A stretch of DNA of 64,000 nucleotides, taken from positions 434,001-498,000 of the forward strand of contig NZ_JAHCDA010000004.1 of the NCBI RefSeq assembly GCF_018413645.1. Reading direction: 5' to 3'. The stretch's first letter is position 1, and each line of letters starts with the position of its first letter. Made by a program: the position numbers and the translations under genes. The notes below the pieces were generated by a model, which saw only the letters and a list, made by a program, of their open reading frames with translations, had not been told where the DNA came from and searched no databases. This document shows positions 34,246 to 42,786 of this stretch, piece after piece. Source of the DNA: Roseococcus pinisoli. Its GTDB lineage: Bacteria; Pseudomonadota; Alphaproteobacteria; Acetobacterales; Acetobacteraceae.

Positions 34246-36338
34246 GCGGTCTCGATGACGAAGGGCCGGATCTGCACGCGGCGGTTCTGCTGCCGTGCGT
34301 CGCGCAGGGCATCGGCCAGCGCGGCCAGATAGGCTTCCTGCTTCTCGACCACGGGCCGCGCGACAGCGAAGAGCGGCCCCTCGCTGACGATCGCGACCAG
34401 GAGATCCGTGCCGAAGGGCTCGCTCACCTCCCAACCCGGGAAGCCGGCCCGGGGTTCGCCCAGCCGCACGGTGGAATTGCCGGGATGCGGGGCCGAGGGC
34501 ACGAGATGCGCGACCTCGCCCGACTTCATGAAATAGGCGACGTACAGGTTGCCGCCCCATTCGGGCATGGTGACGTCGAAGCGCAGCAGCTGGCCGTTGA
34601 TCAGTGGCAGATTGCCTACCGGGCGAACCTGCGGCGCGAGATCGGGCGAGGCCAGATAGGGGCGCAGCACATCCGTCGCGGGGCAGTAGGGCCCGTCGAA
34701 GCCCTGCACCGCGAGGCGCGTCGCGGCCAGCGGGATGTCGCGCGCGGCGAGCGCGCGGCGCAGCGTGTCGTCCTGCCCGCGGCGCAGCACGCCCTCCAGC
34801 GAGAGGGCGTCGTCGGAGGCGGAATAGGCGATCAGGCCACAGGCCGGCGCGGCGGCGGCGGCCTGCGCGGCGGCCCGGAAATCCGGCACCGCGCGGGGAG
34901 CGAGCGCGATCTGCTGCGGCGGCGCGGGCGGGATGGGGGCCTCGGTCGAGGCCGTCGCGGCATTGCCTGATCCGCCGGCGGCCGGGAAAGGCGTGGGCGG
35001 CGGCGTCAGCACGGGCGTCGAGGCGGGCGGTGCGGCTGCCGCGCTCGGCACGGCTGGCGTCTGGGCGGGCGGGACGAGCAGCGGCGGCGCGGGCGGCGGG
35101 GCCGTCGCCTGGCTCGGGGGCGCGGGCGCCGGGGAGGAGGCCGGCGGGGATGGCGGGGGCGAGGTTGTCGCAGTGCTCGTCGGCCGGGGCGGGTCCACCG
35201 CCGGCGGTGCGGCGACCGGGGCGGCCGGCGGGGAGGCAGCGGGCGGGCTCACGGGCGTCAGGGCCACGGTGGTCGAGCTCGGGGTGGGCTGGGGCGCGGG
35301 GTCCCTGCCAAGCAACAGGAAGGCAGCCGCCCCGGCCACGAGCGCCGCGGCGACACCGCCCCCGATGAGCATCACCGGCGGGCCGCTCTTCGCGGGCGCG
35401 GAAACGGAAGGCGACGGGGCCGGTGCCGGAGCGGCAGGCGCCGGCCGCATGGTGCCCGAGACCACGGTCGCGTCGGAATCGACCATAGGAAGCGGTACCT
35501 GGGCCGGAGCCGCCGCAGCAGGGGCCGTCAGCGCCGCACGGATCGCCTCGGCGAAAGCGGCGGCGGTGGCGAAACGATCCTCGGGCCGCTTGGCCATCGC
35601 CTGGGACACGACCGCATCGAAGGCGCGCGGCGAGGTCACGGACAGGGTGGAGGGCGGCGTCGGCTCGGTATGGATGGCCTTGTGCTGCACGGCCGAGAAC
35701 CCGCCCTCGAAGGGCTTCTCGCCCGTCAGCAGCTGGTACAGCAGCACGCCCGAGGCCCAGATATCGGCGCGCGCATCCACCGGCTCGCCGCGCAGCTGCT
35801 CGGGCGCCATGTAGGAGGGCGTGCCCATCACGGTGCCCACCTGCGTCATCGAGGAATTCTCGATGCGGGCGATGCCGAAATCGGCAATCTTCACCGTGCC
35901 GTCGGCGGTCAGCATGATGTTCGCGGGCTTGATGTCCCGATGCACCACGCCGCGCTTGTGGCTGTAGTCGAGCCCCGCGAGGATCTGGTCCATCAGCCGG
36001 ACGATCTCGGTCACCGGGAAGCGCTCGCGGCGATCGAGCATCTGCTTCAGCGTGCCGCCCTCGACCAGCTCCATGGCGATCCAGGCGTTCTCGTGGTCCT
36101 CGCCATAGTCGTAGACGGCGACGATGTTCGGGTGGTTCAGGCGGCCGGCCGCCTGGGCCTCGCGCTTGAAGCGCGCCAGCGATTCCTCGCCCTCGACATC
36201 ACCGGTGGCAGGCCGCGGGATTACCTTCAGGGCAGCGCGGCGCTCGATCACGACGTCGAAGGCATCCATCACGGTGCCCATCGCCCCTGCGCCCAGTCGG
36301 CCGCGGATTTCGTACTTGCCGACCTGCTGGACCGTCAT
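34236..36338 (-). CDS. ppkA: Membrane Ser/Thr protein kinase PpkA
   Basis: 700 residues. An intact Hanks kinase occupies about 8-270: glycine loop GRLGAGAMGTV, Lys38 in AALKVI, catalytic Asp135 in VVHRDIKPANIML, DFGIAR, and MAPEQLRG. A transmembrane helix at about 322-345 is followed by a long Pro/Ala/Ser linker. The periplasmic C-terminal domain of about 200 residues (LLRFDVTMPEWGGNLYVAYF) resembles DUF4384-type domains. PpkA activates T6SS by phosphorylating the FHA protein or TssL, opposed by PppA. The gene faces back toward the rest of the locus and converges on the HELGH gene. The periplasmic part presumably senses an envelope signal. Confidence 0.9.
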   Translation of the reverse strand: MTVQQVGKYEIRGRLGAGAMGTVMDAFDVVIERRAALKVIPRPATGDVEGEESLARFKREAQAAGRLNHPNIVAVYDYGEDHENAWIAMELVEGGTLKQMLDRRERFPVTEIVRLMDQILAGLDYSHKRGVVHRDIKPANIMLTADGTVKIADFGIARIENSSMTQVGTVMGTPSYMAPEQLRGEPVDARADIWASGVLLYQLLTGEKPFEGGFSAVQHKAIHTEPTPPSTLSVTSPRAFDAVVSQAMAKRPEDRFATAAAFAEAIRAALTAPAAAAPAQVPLPMVDSDATVVSGTMRPAPAAPAPAPSPSVSAPAKSGPPVMLIGGGVAAALVAGAAAFLLLGRDPAPQPTPSSTTVALTPVSPPAASPPAAPVAAPPAVDPPRPTSTATTSPPPSPPASSPAPAPPSQATAPPPAPPLLVPPAQTPAVPSAAAAPPASTPVLTPPPTPFPAAGGSGNAATASTEAPIPPAPPQQIALAPRAVPDFRAAAQAAAAAPACGLIAYSASDDALSLEGVLRRGQDDTLRRALAARDIPLAATRLAVQGFDGPYCPATDVLRPYLASPDLAPQVRPVGNLPLINGQLLRFDVTMPEWGGNLYVAYFMKSGEVAHLVPSAPHPGNSTVRLGEPRAGFPGWEVSEPFGTDLLVAIVSEGPLFAVARPVVEKQEAYLAALADALRDARQQNRRVQIRPFVIETAAR

Positions 36339-36521
36339 GAACCCTGCCGCTTCCTGTCGAGACGCAGACTACCGCCAATCTCTGCTGCTGCCATCTGGCA
36401 TTATCGTCTCGTGCCCTCAGGGTCCATCGCGATTCGGCTCCTTCCCGGCCCGCAGCGAGACGCCTTCCTCGACACATCGGGAGCATGGGCTAGCATGCTT
36501 CCTCCAGCATGAGGTGAGGCC

Positions 36522-37319
36522 ATGACCTTCGTCGTTCCGCCATTCCGCTCCATCGCCTTCCTGGGTGCCTTCGGTGTTCTCGCCGGCTGCGTCGCGCCCG
36601 AGCCTCCCCCACCCGCGCCCCTCCTCGCCACGCCGGGCGATCCCTGCGGCGCGCAGACCGTGGCCTTCTCTGGCGCCGGCGATCTCTTCGCCGAGCCGCC
36701 GGGCACCCGTGCCCCCTTCACCCGCGCGGAGATCGAGCCGCAGCTCGTCCATGACAACATCGCGATGGAGAGGCTGCAGATCGCCTTCGACGCGCTGCTC
36801 CACTGCCGGGCAGCGGAGGCGTACCGCCTGCGCGCCGGAACCTCGCCGGGCTTCGACAATGCGCTGCGCCGCGACATCGGCCATGCCGCCCAGCTCAACC
36901 GCATGCTGGCCGATCGCGGCGCCCGCCTCGATGCCGCCGTGGAACGGGTGTCGCCGGGCAGCCGCGCCGCCGTCTCCGCGGCGCTGACGAGCCCCGTCCC
37001 GCCGCAGGCGGTCACGCCGGCGCCGGTCGTGCTCCGCCTGCGCCCGGACCACACCTCGCCGATCGTGGCGCGGCTCCCCGCCAACACGCGCGCCACGCTG
37101 CGGGCGGCGGCCGGCAGCTTCTCGCTGGCCGATGCGGGCCCGCAGGCACGCGGCTATGCGCTGACGACCGCCTTCACGGTGGTGCCGGAAGTGCAGGTCG
37201 CGGGCGATCCGCTCTGGGGCCTCACGGCCACCAACCTCGCCCGCCGCCAGGCCTTCGCGCAGGATGTGGCGATCGCCGAGCGTTCGGGCACCGAGGGCCG
37301 CTTCACGCCGGCCGATTGA
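36522..37319 (+). CDS. SH3-like lipoprotein, paralogue of the protein at the left edge
   Basis: 265 residues with a lipoprotein signal ending in the lipobox LAGC (Cys23). A helical region about 70-150 (EPQLVHDNIAMERLQIAFDALLHCRAAEAYRL) precedes an SH3b-like part at about 165-225 (VVLRLRPDHTSPIVARLPANTRATL). The C-terminus, ARGYALTTAF...ATNLARRQAF...AIAER, matches the protein at 1-291. It is divergent from ppkA. It is not TssJ by sequence or size, so an envelope accessory function linked to the T6SS region is inferred only from its paired position. Confidence 0.75.
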   Translation: MTFVVPPFRSIAFLGAFGVLAGCVAPEPPPPAPLLATPGDPCGAQTVAFSGAGDLFAEPPGTRAPFTRAEIEPQLVHDNIAMERLQIAFDALLHCRAAEAYRLRAGTSPGFDNALRRDIGHAAQLNRMLADRGARLDAAVERVSPGSRAAVSAALTSPVPPQAVTPAPVVLRLRPDHTSPIVARLPANTRATLRAAAGSFSLADAGPQARGYALTTAFTVVPEVQVAGDPLWGLTATNLARRQAFAQDVAIAERSGTEGRFTPAD

Positions 37320-37334
37320 GGCCGGCCATCGGCA

Positions 37335-37364
37335 CCGCTCAGGCGGCCAGGGCCCCCTGAGCGG
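37335..37364. terminator. Hairpin at the lipoprotein/endonuclease convergence
   Basis: CCGCTCAGG at 37335-37343 pairs perfectly with CCTGAGCGG at 37356-37364. The left arm includes the stop codon of the minus-strand gene (37339-37341). Confidence 0.5.
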
Positions 37365-38205
37365 CGTCGAGGTCGATCCGCGCCTTCAGCGGAAGGTGGT
37401 CCGAGGCGAGGCGCGCGAGCGGCGTGCTATGCGCCTCCACCCCCGAGACCAGCCCCGGCGTGCCCAGGATGCGGTCCAGGGCCAGGAAGGGCAGCCGGGA
37501 GGGAAAGCTGGGCGCGCCCGTGGTCAGCGGGCCGAAGACCTCCTCCAGCGGGACCAGCGAGGAGGGCACGCCCGGGCGCCATTCGTTGAGGTCGCCCATC
37601 AGCAGGGTGGGCATGGGGGAATGGGCGCGGCGGTCGCCCTCGGCGATGGCCTCCCGCAGGGTTTCGGCCTGCATCTCGCGATGGCGACGCATCAGGCCGA
37701 GATGGGTCGCGATGACGCGCAGCCGGCCGGCCGGCAGCTTGAGCTCGGCGATCAGGGCACCACGGGGCTCGGCGCCCGGCAAGGCGATGCGGCGCAGGCG
37801 CAGCAGCCTCCCCTCCCGCACCAGCAGCGCGTTGCCGTGCCAGCCATGGCCGCCCGGCGTATTGGCCACCGGCAGCACCGTCAGGCCCGTGCGCCGCTCC
37901 AGCGAGGCGGCATCCAGCAGGCCGACCCGCTGGCCAAAGCGGCGATCGGCCTCCTGCAGGGCGAGGACATCGGCCTTCAGCTCGTCGATGACGCCGATGA
38001 TCCGGTTGGGATCGAAGCGCTTATCGATGCCCACGCATTTATGGACGTTGTAGGAGGCCGCGACGATGCACCCCTCGGCGCCCCCTTCGGATGCCGGATG
38101 GCGGATGCCCCCCCTGCGCCGGGCGAGCGCCCCCTGCAGCTGCCGGAAGGCGCCCTGGATCTCGATGGGGAAGCCGGTACGTGGTGAACGTGGCGGAGAG
38201 GCCAT
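37339..38205 (-). CDS. Endonuclease/exonuclease/phosphatase family protein
   Basis: 288 residues. The EEP metal-dependent phosphoesterase fold begins at about residue 49 (AASYNVHKCVG) and continues with DVLALQEADRR, the general motif LLMGDLNEWRPG and the catalytic end LASDHLPLKARI. It therefore hydrolyses a phosphodiester in DNA, RNA, lipid or another phosphate ester; the substrate is not predictable. The first ~45 residues precede the usual family start, and no nearer ATG/GTG/TTG was found, so 38205 is kept with reservation. It is divergent from the flavin monooxygenase gene. Confidence 0.82.
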   Translation of the reverse strand: MASPPRSPRTGFPIEIQGAFRQLQGALARRRGGIRHPASEGGAEGCIVAASYNVHKCVGIDKRFDPNRIIGVIDELKADVLALQEADRRFGQRVGLLDAASLERRTGLTVLPVANTPGGHGWHGNALLVREGRLLRLRRIALPGAEPRGALIAELKLPAGRLRVIATHLGLMRRHREMQAETLREAIAEGDRRAHSPMPTLLMGDLNEWRPGVPSSLVPLEEVFGPLTTGAPSFPSRLPFLALDRILGTPGLVSGVEAHSTPLARLASDHLPLKARIDLDAAQGALAA

Positions 38206-38419
38206 CCAGAATTCTCTTGATATGGCCAGATCGGCCCGGATGTATCAGAAAAGAATGGGGGTCATGGCCGCCAATGCCAAGCTTCGGCAAGGGAAATGGC
38301 CCGGAAAAGCGCGATTTTCACCCGCCCTCCATCCGCCTGTCAGCCTGGAGGGGGGCCCTTGCAATCCGCTTCCGATACGTGACGATGCCGTCCTCATAAT
38401 AACCTGCCGGACGTCCTCC

Positions 38420-39760
38420 ATGCCCATGATTCTTGCCGCCAATGCCAATGCCCAGGGCAGCCATGTGGGCGAGTGGCGGCATCCCACCGCCTGGGAAAAG
38501 CCCGCCGCCAACCTCGAGAACGCCGTCCGCCTCGCTCAGATCGCCGAGGCCGGGAAGATGGACATGCTGTTCCTCGCGGACGGCAACGGCGTGCGCAACC
38601 TCGACAAGCCCGACCTCTTCGCCGCCACCTCGCCCTCCGACCGGCCGGGGATCTTCGAGCCGGTGACCCTCCTTTCGGCCCTGTCGATGGTGACCCAGCA
38701 TGTCGGCCTCGTGGCCACGGCGACCACTACCTATGACGAGCCCTTCAGCGTCGCCCGGCGCTTCGCCTCGCTGGACCAGCTGAGCAAGGGCCGCGCCGGC
38801 TGGAACCTGGTCACCACCTCCAACCCCGGCGACGCGCTGAACTTCTCGCATGACGAGCACGTGGCCCGCGCCGATCGCTACGAGCGGGCGGGCGAGTTCG
38901 CGGCGATCGTGAAGGGGCTGTGGGATTCCTGGGCCGACGACGCCTTCCCCCAGGACAAGGCGACCGGCCAGTTCCTCGACCCGCGGAAGGTCCATGCGCT
39001 CAACCACAAGGGCAAGCACTTCCAGGTCGCTGGGCCGCTCAATGCGCCGCGGCCGCCGCAGGGCCATCCGCTGATCTTCTCCGCGGGGCAATCGGAGGCC
39101 GGGCGGGAGCTCTCCGCCTCGACGGCCGATTGCGTCTTCGCGATCGAGGGCACGATCGAGAATGCCCAGAAGCTCTATGCCGACCTCAAGGGCCGCATGG
39201 CCAAGTACGGCCGCCAGCCGGACGAGATGAAAATCCTGGCGGGGACCACCATCGTGGTGGGCGAGACCGAGGCCGAGGCCGACCGCATCCTGCAGGAGCT
39301 GGAGGACCTGGTCCCGATCCCCGTGGGCCTGGACTACCTGTCCAAGATGGTCGGCACCAAGATGTCCGAGTTCCCGCTGGACGAGCCCATGCCCGCGCTG
39401 GATTCCGAGCATGTGGGCCCGACGGCCATCGGCAAGTCCATCATCGCCATGGCGCGCGCCAAGGGCCTCACCGTCCGCGAGACCTATAAGAGCGTGCTGC
39501 CGCAGATGGCCGGCAATATCTTCAAGGGCGACCCGGTGCAGGTCGCGGACCGGCTGGAGGCCTGGTACCGCGGCAAGGCCTGCGACGGCTTCATGGTCGC
39601 CGCCCCCGTGGTGCCGACCGGGATGGAGTGCTTCACGAAGCTCGTGATCCCCATCCTGCAGGAGCGCGGCCTGTTCCGCCGCGAATATGAAGGCCGCACC
39701 CTGCGCGAGAATCTCGGCCTGGCTCGGCCCGAGAACCGCTTCTTCCTGGGCGCGAAGTAG
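38420..39760 (+). CDS. LLM-class flavin monooxygenase (NtaA/SnaA/DszA family)
   Basis: 446 residues. The family oxidises nitrilotriacetate, dibenzothiophene, dimethyl sulfide and similar compounds with FMNH2 from a partner reductase. Recognisable parts are GSHVGEWRHPTAW, MLFLADG, LSALSMVTQHVGLVATATTTYDEPFSVARRFASLDQLSKGRAGWNLVTT, and LIFSAGQSEAGRELSA. The ATG at 38420 is chosen; 38426 is two codons later. No flavin reductase is adjacent. A Bug-type binding protein starts 214 bases downstream and might take up its substrate. The preferred substrate cannot be assigned. Confidence 0.88.
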   Translation: MPMILAANANAQGSHVGEWRHPTAWEKPAANLENAVRLAQIAEAGKMDMLFLADGNGVRNLDKPDLFAATSPSDRPGIFEPVTLLSALSMVTQHVGLVATATTTYDEPFSVARRFASLDQLSKGRAGWNLVTTSNPGDALNFSHDEHVARADRYERAGEFAAIVKGLWDSWADDAFPQDKATGQFLDPRKVHALNHKGKHFQVAGPLNAPRPPQGHPLIFSAGQSEAGRELSASTADCVFAIEGTIENAQKLYADLKGRMAKYGRQPDEMKILAGTTIVVGETEAEADRILQELEDLVPIPVGLDYLSKMVGTKMSEFPLDEPMPALDSEHVGPTAIGKSIIAMARAKGLTVRETYKSVLPQMAGNIFKGDPVQVADRLEAWYRGKACDGFMVAAPVVPTGMECFTKLVIPILQERGLFRREYEGRTLRENLGLARPENRFFLGAK

Positions 39761-39974
39761 CCCGGCCCGAAGCGGCGACGGAGCCGATGCCCGCCCCTCC
39801 GCGACGCGCAGGCGGCGGGCTGCCCCTTCGCGGGCAGGTCTCCCTCGCCGCGCCCAATCCGGCGGCAACGGCCCTTTTCCTTCCGTATTTCCCGCATCGT
39901 CCGGCGCCCCGCGCGGCCCGGACATGCCCTAGCTTGCTCTCCCGAGCCTTGACCCTTCCGGCGAAAGACGACCC

Positions 39975-40952
39975 ATGACCCTTCCGAAACTGTCCCGACG
40001 CACCCTGCTCGGCGCAATGGCCGCGCCGGCCCTGGCGGGGCCCGCCGTCGCCCAGGCCTGGCCCAACCGGCCGATCCGCGTGATCGTCCCCTTCGCCGCG
40101 GGCGGCACCACCGACCTCATGACGCGCCTCATCGGCGAGCGCCTCGGCGCGCCGCTCGGCCAGCAGGTGGTGGTGGAGAATCGCGGCGGCGCCTTCGGCA
40201 TGCTGGGCGCGGACGCTGTCGCGAAGGCACCGGCCGACGGCTACACGCTGCTGGCCGGAAGCCCGGGGCCGATGGTCGTCAATCCCTTCGTGTACAAGTC
40301 GCTGCCCTACGACCCCGAGCGGGACCTCTGCGGCGTCTGCATGATCGCCTCCGTCCCCTATGTGATGGCGGTGCCGACCTCGCTGGGCGTGAACTCGGTG
40401 CAGGAGCTCCTGGCGCTCGCGCGGGCGCGCCCCAATTCCATCAATTTCGCGACCTCGGGCATGGCCTCGCGGCTGACGGTGGAGCTGTTCCGGGCTCTGG
40501 CCGGCGGCGTGCCGATGGAGATGGTGCAGTATCGCGGCGGGGCGCCGGCGCGCACCGACCTGCTGGCCGGCCGGGTGCAGCTGGTCATCGAGCAGGCGCC
40601 GGCCTTCCTGGAGGATTTCCGCGCCGGCACGCTGAAGCCGCTGGCCGTCGGCGGCACGCGCCGCTTCCGCCTGCTGCCGGACGTGCCGACGCTGCAGGAG
40701 GTGGGCATCGCCGGCTACGAGGCCGAGGCCTGGATGGGCTACGGCGCACCGGCCGGCACGCCCATGGCGATCCGCGAGCGGCTCGCCACCGAGATCGACC
40801 GGATCGTGAAGATGCCCGAGGTGCAGGAGCGCCTGCTCTCCTGGGGCTCCGAGCCGGTCGGCGGCACGGTGGCCGACATGGAGAGGATCCTCGCCGAGGA
40901 GCGCCGCCGCTGGGGCGAGGTCGTGCGGATCGCCGGCATCGAGAGGGAGTAG
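39975..40952 (+). CDS. Bug-family (TctC-like) periplasmic binding protein
   Basis: 325 residues. A twin-arginine-like signal (SRRTLLGAMAAPALAG, ending AVAQA) is followed by the Bug fold beginning WPNRPIRVIVPFAAGGTTDLMTRLIGERL. It also has VVENRGGAFGMLGADAVAKAPADGYTLL and a MVQYRGGAPARTDLLAGRV-type core. These proteins bind carboxylates and related small molecules for tripartite tricarboxylate transporters, but orphans like this one, with no TctA/TctB nearby, are common. It follows the flavin monooxygenase on the same strand. Confidence 0.9.
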   Translation: MTLPKLSRRTLLGAMAAPALAGPAVAQAWPNRPIRVIVPFAAGGTTDLMTRLIGERLGAPLGQQVVVENRGGAFGMLGADAVAKAPADGYTLLAGSPGPMVVNPFVYKSLPYDPERDLCGVCMIASVPYVMAVPTSLGVNSVQELLALARARPNSINFATSGMASRLTVELFRALAGGVPMEMVQYRGGAPARTDLLAGRVQLVIEQAPAFLEDFRAGTLKPLAVGGTRRFRLLPDVPTLQEVGIAGYEAEAWMGYGAPAGTPMAIRERLATEIDRIVKMPEVQERLLSWGSEPVGGTVADMERILAEERRRWGEVVRIAGIERE

Positions 40953-40977
40953 CGCGCGGCGCGCACCTCCATCTCCG

Positions 40978-41005
40978 CTGCCGGCACTGCCCGTCAGGCC
41001 GGCAG
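40978..41005. terminator. Hairpin at the Bug-protein/HD-gene convergence
   Basis: CTGCCGGC at 40978-40985 pairs with GCCGGCAG at 40998-41005. The stop codon of the minus-strand HD gene (40994-40996) lies in the loop. Confidence 0.5.
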
Positions 41006-41548
41006 GATGACCTCTTCGACATAGGGCAGGAAGTGCGAGGCGGGCGGCGTCTGCAACCCCTTCACCTTCGCCTGCTCGTCGAAGCGGCGGAGCTGCACGG
41101 CGTCGCGGTACTGCGGGACGGCCTCGAACTCCGCGACCTCGTCCTTGGACATCGGGCCGCCCTGCAGGCTGAGGCTGACCACGGAATCCCGTGACAGCCG
41201 GCCGAAATAATCCGGCTCGACCGCGCAGAGATAGCGCTTCGCCGCGACATGCAGCCGCACGGGCTCCGTCACGTCGGGGCCGAACATGGAGGCGAGGAAC
41301 TCGTAGCCGAGCTCCTCGTGCTTGTCGTCCACGCCGTTCTCGGCAGCGTCATGGCCGAGATCGTGGATCATATGGCCGATATCATGCAGCAGCGCGGCCG
41401 CGATCAGGCTCGCCGGGCAACCTTGCCGCTCGGCGAGCCAGGCCGCCTGCAGGGCGTGCTGGCGCTGGTTGATCTCGGCCAGGCCGTACTGCCCGTCGGC
41501 CTTGAGTTCGATCAGCTCGGAGATGCGGATAAGGCGCGGGTCGGTCAC
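40994..41548 (-). CDS. HD-domain protein, PhnZ/oxygenase-like
   Basis: 184 residues from GTG 41548, chosen because GGGAG lies about 8 bases upstream and it removes a disordered extension. HD residues are visible: His31 in RQHALQ, His55-Asp56 in AALLHDIGHMIHD, and further His/Asp downstream. The overall pattern resembles the 'phosphonate degradation HD-domain oxygenase' group related to PhnZ, which uses a mixed-valence di-iron centre. That assignment is from memory. No phosphonate uptake or cleavage gene is nearby, so a general HD hydrolase remains possible. A perfect palindrome lies about 60 bases upstream of its start. Confidence 0.65.
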   Translation of the reverse strand: MTDPRLIRISELIELKADGQYGLAEINQRQHALQAAWLAERQGCPASLIAAALLHDIGHMIHDLGHDAAENGVDDKHEELGYEFLASMFGPDVTEPVRLHVAAKRYLCAVEPDYFGRLSRDSVVSLSLQGGPMSKDEVAEFEAVPQYRDAVQLRRFDEQAKVKGLQTPPASHFLPYVEEVILPA

Positions 41549-41605
41549 GCGGGCGCTCCCAGGAATTGGTGAGCCCGACGTTACCGGCCGCCCCTTATTG
41601 GTACA

Positions 41606-41619
41606 ATCATCCGGATGAT
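41606..41619. promoter_or_regulatory. Palindromic operator candidate upstream of the HD gene
   Basis: ATCATCCGGATGAT is a perfect 14-base palindrome in the 76-base gap between the GST stop and the HD start. Its form suits a dimeric repressor such as a GntR-type protein; no such regulator is in the window. Confidence 0.4.
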
Positions 41620-41624
41620 GAACA

Positions 41625-42221
41625 TCATGCGACAGGCATGGTTCTCGCCAGCGCCGGCAGGGCGACCACCTTGGCGTACCAGGCCTCGAGCTTCGGATGG
41701 CCGGCGCGCCAGGGCTCGTTCTGGTAGCGGAAGTCGAGGTAGCCGAGCGCGCAGGCGACCGCGATCTCGCCGATCGTGGCCAGCTGGCCGAGCTGGTCGG
41801 CCTCGGCCTCCAGCTGGTCGAGCGCGCGCTCGACCTTGCTGCGCTGCGTCGCGATGTATTCCTGGCGGCCCTCGTCCTGCGGCAGCCCGATCTCGCGGCG
41901 GCGCGGCTGGCTGGCATCCATGATGCCGTCTCCCAGCGCCTGCAGCTGCAGCGCCTTCCAGCGTGCGGGCCCGGCCGCCGGGAAGAGCTTCGGCGCATCG
42001 CCGACGCTGTCCAGATACTCGCAGATCACCGGGCTGTCGTAGAGCGCGATGCCCTCCGGCGTGACCAGGGTCGGGATCTTGGCGAGCGGGTTCAACGCGG
42101 CCAACGCGGGGTCCGAGGTGCGCAGGCCGAGATTTTCGAGCCGGCCGTCGATGCCGCGAGCGATGGCGCAGGCCAGCGCCTTCCGGACATAGGGGCTCGC
42201 GCCGGAGAAGGTGAGCTTCAT
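41625..42221 (-). CDS. Glutathione S-transferase family protein
   Basis: 198 residues from ATG 42221. The N-terminal thioredoxin-like domain shows LTFSGASPYVRKALACAIARGI (a Ser is the likely activating residue), NPLAKIPTLVTPEGIALYDSPVICEYLD with the cis-Pro and the glutathione-binding Asp-Ser pair, then an all-helical C-terminal domain with IGEIAVACALGYLDFR. It should conjugate or reduce with glutathione in the cytoplasm. It is upstream of the HD gene and downstream of the flavodoxin-like gene on the same strand, but gaps of about 75 bases separate them. Confidence 0.9.
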   Translation of the reverse strand: MKLTFSGASPYVRKALACAIARGIDGRLENLGLRTSDPALAALNPLAKIPTLVTPEGIALYDSPVICEYLDSVGDAPKLFPAAGPARWKALQLQALGDGIMDASQPRRREIGLPQDEGRQEYIATQRSKVERALDQLEAEADQLGQLATIGEIAVACALGYLDFRYQNEPWRAGHPKLEAWYAKVVALPALARTMPVA

Positions 42222-42294
42222 ATAAGGACGCTTCCGTTTTCTTGTTGGTGGGGAACTGTCCCCGCCGCCGGAGGATCCGGCAAGACGCCCGCCG

Positions 42295-42786
42295 TCAGAA
42301 GATGCCCATGGCGAGGCCCGCGGCGAGCGCCGCACCCAGTTCACGGCAGGGCGCGAGCTGCGCCTCGGCGAGATGCTTCGGCGCCAGGATCGCCTCGGGC
42401 GTTTGCGCCCCGGTGAGCACCAGCACCGGCTCCGCCACCTCGCGCAACCGCCAGCCCGTGACGATGCGGCGCATCTGGCGGATGGCGCCCTGCCCGTCCG
42501 TCCCGGCGCAGACCATCAGCGCATAGGGGCGGCCCTCGATGCAGTCGAGCAGCGGATAGTAGCAGCGGTCGAACAGGTCCTTCATCGGACCGGAGACCGT
42601 GGCGAGATTCTCGGGGGAGGCGAAGATATAGCCCCCTGCGGCCAGCAGGTCCTGCGGGCCCGCCTCCTCCGCCCGCAGCAGCCGGGTCGGCAGCTCGGCC
42701 GCCGCGGCAGCATGCGCAGCCTCGGCCATGGCCGCCGTGCCGCCGGTCCGCGAATGCCAGAGGATCAGCAGGCGCGGCGTGGTCAG
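42295..42786 (-). CDS. Flavodoxin-like / NAD(P)H-dependent oxidoreductase family protein
   Basis: 163 residues. The FMN-phosphate loop is at the very N-terminus (LLILWHSRTGGTAAMAEA), followed by GYIFASPENLATVSGPMKDLFDRCYYPL, as in flavodoxin-fold oxidoreductases. The start is uncertain. No ATG/GTG/TTG exists between the response-regulator end and the fold, so a CTG at 42786 overlapping the upstream stop (CTGA) is proposed. It is the third gene of a kinase-regulator-flavodoxin run, suggesting a link to redox sensing. Confidence 0.7.
   Translation of the reverse strand: MTTPRLLILWHSRTGGTAAMAEAAHAAAAAELPTRLLRAEEAGPQDLLAAGGYIFASPENLATVSGPMKDLFDRCYYPLLDCIEGRPYALMVCAGTDGQGAIRQMRRIVTGWRLREVAEPVLVLTGAQTPEAILAPKHLAEAQLAPCRELGAALAAGLAMGIF

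Noticed and set aside
36522-37319. Lipoprotein considered as the missing TssJ
   Set aside because: It is longer than TssJ, has an SH3-like rather than a transthyretin-like region, and resembles the protein at the left edge instead.
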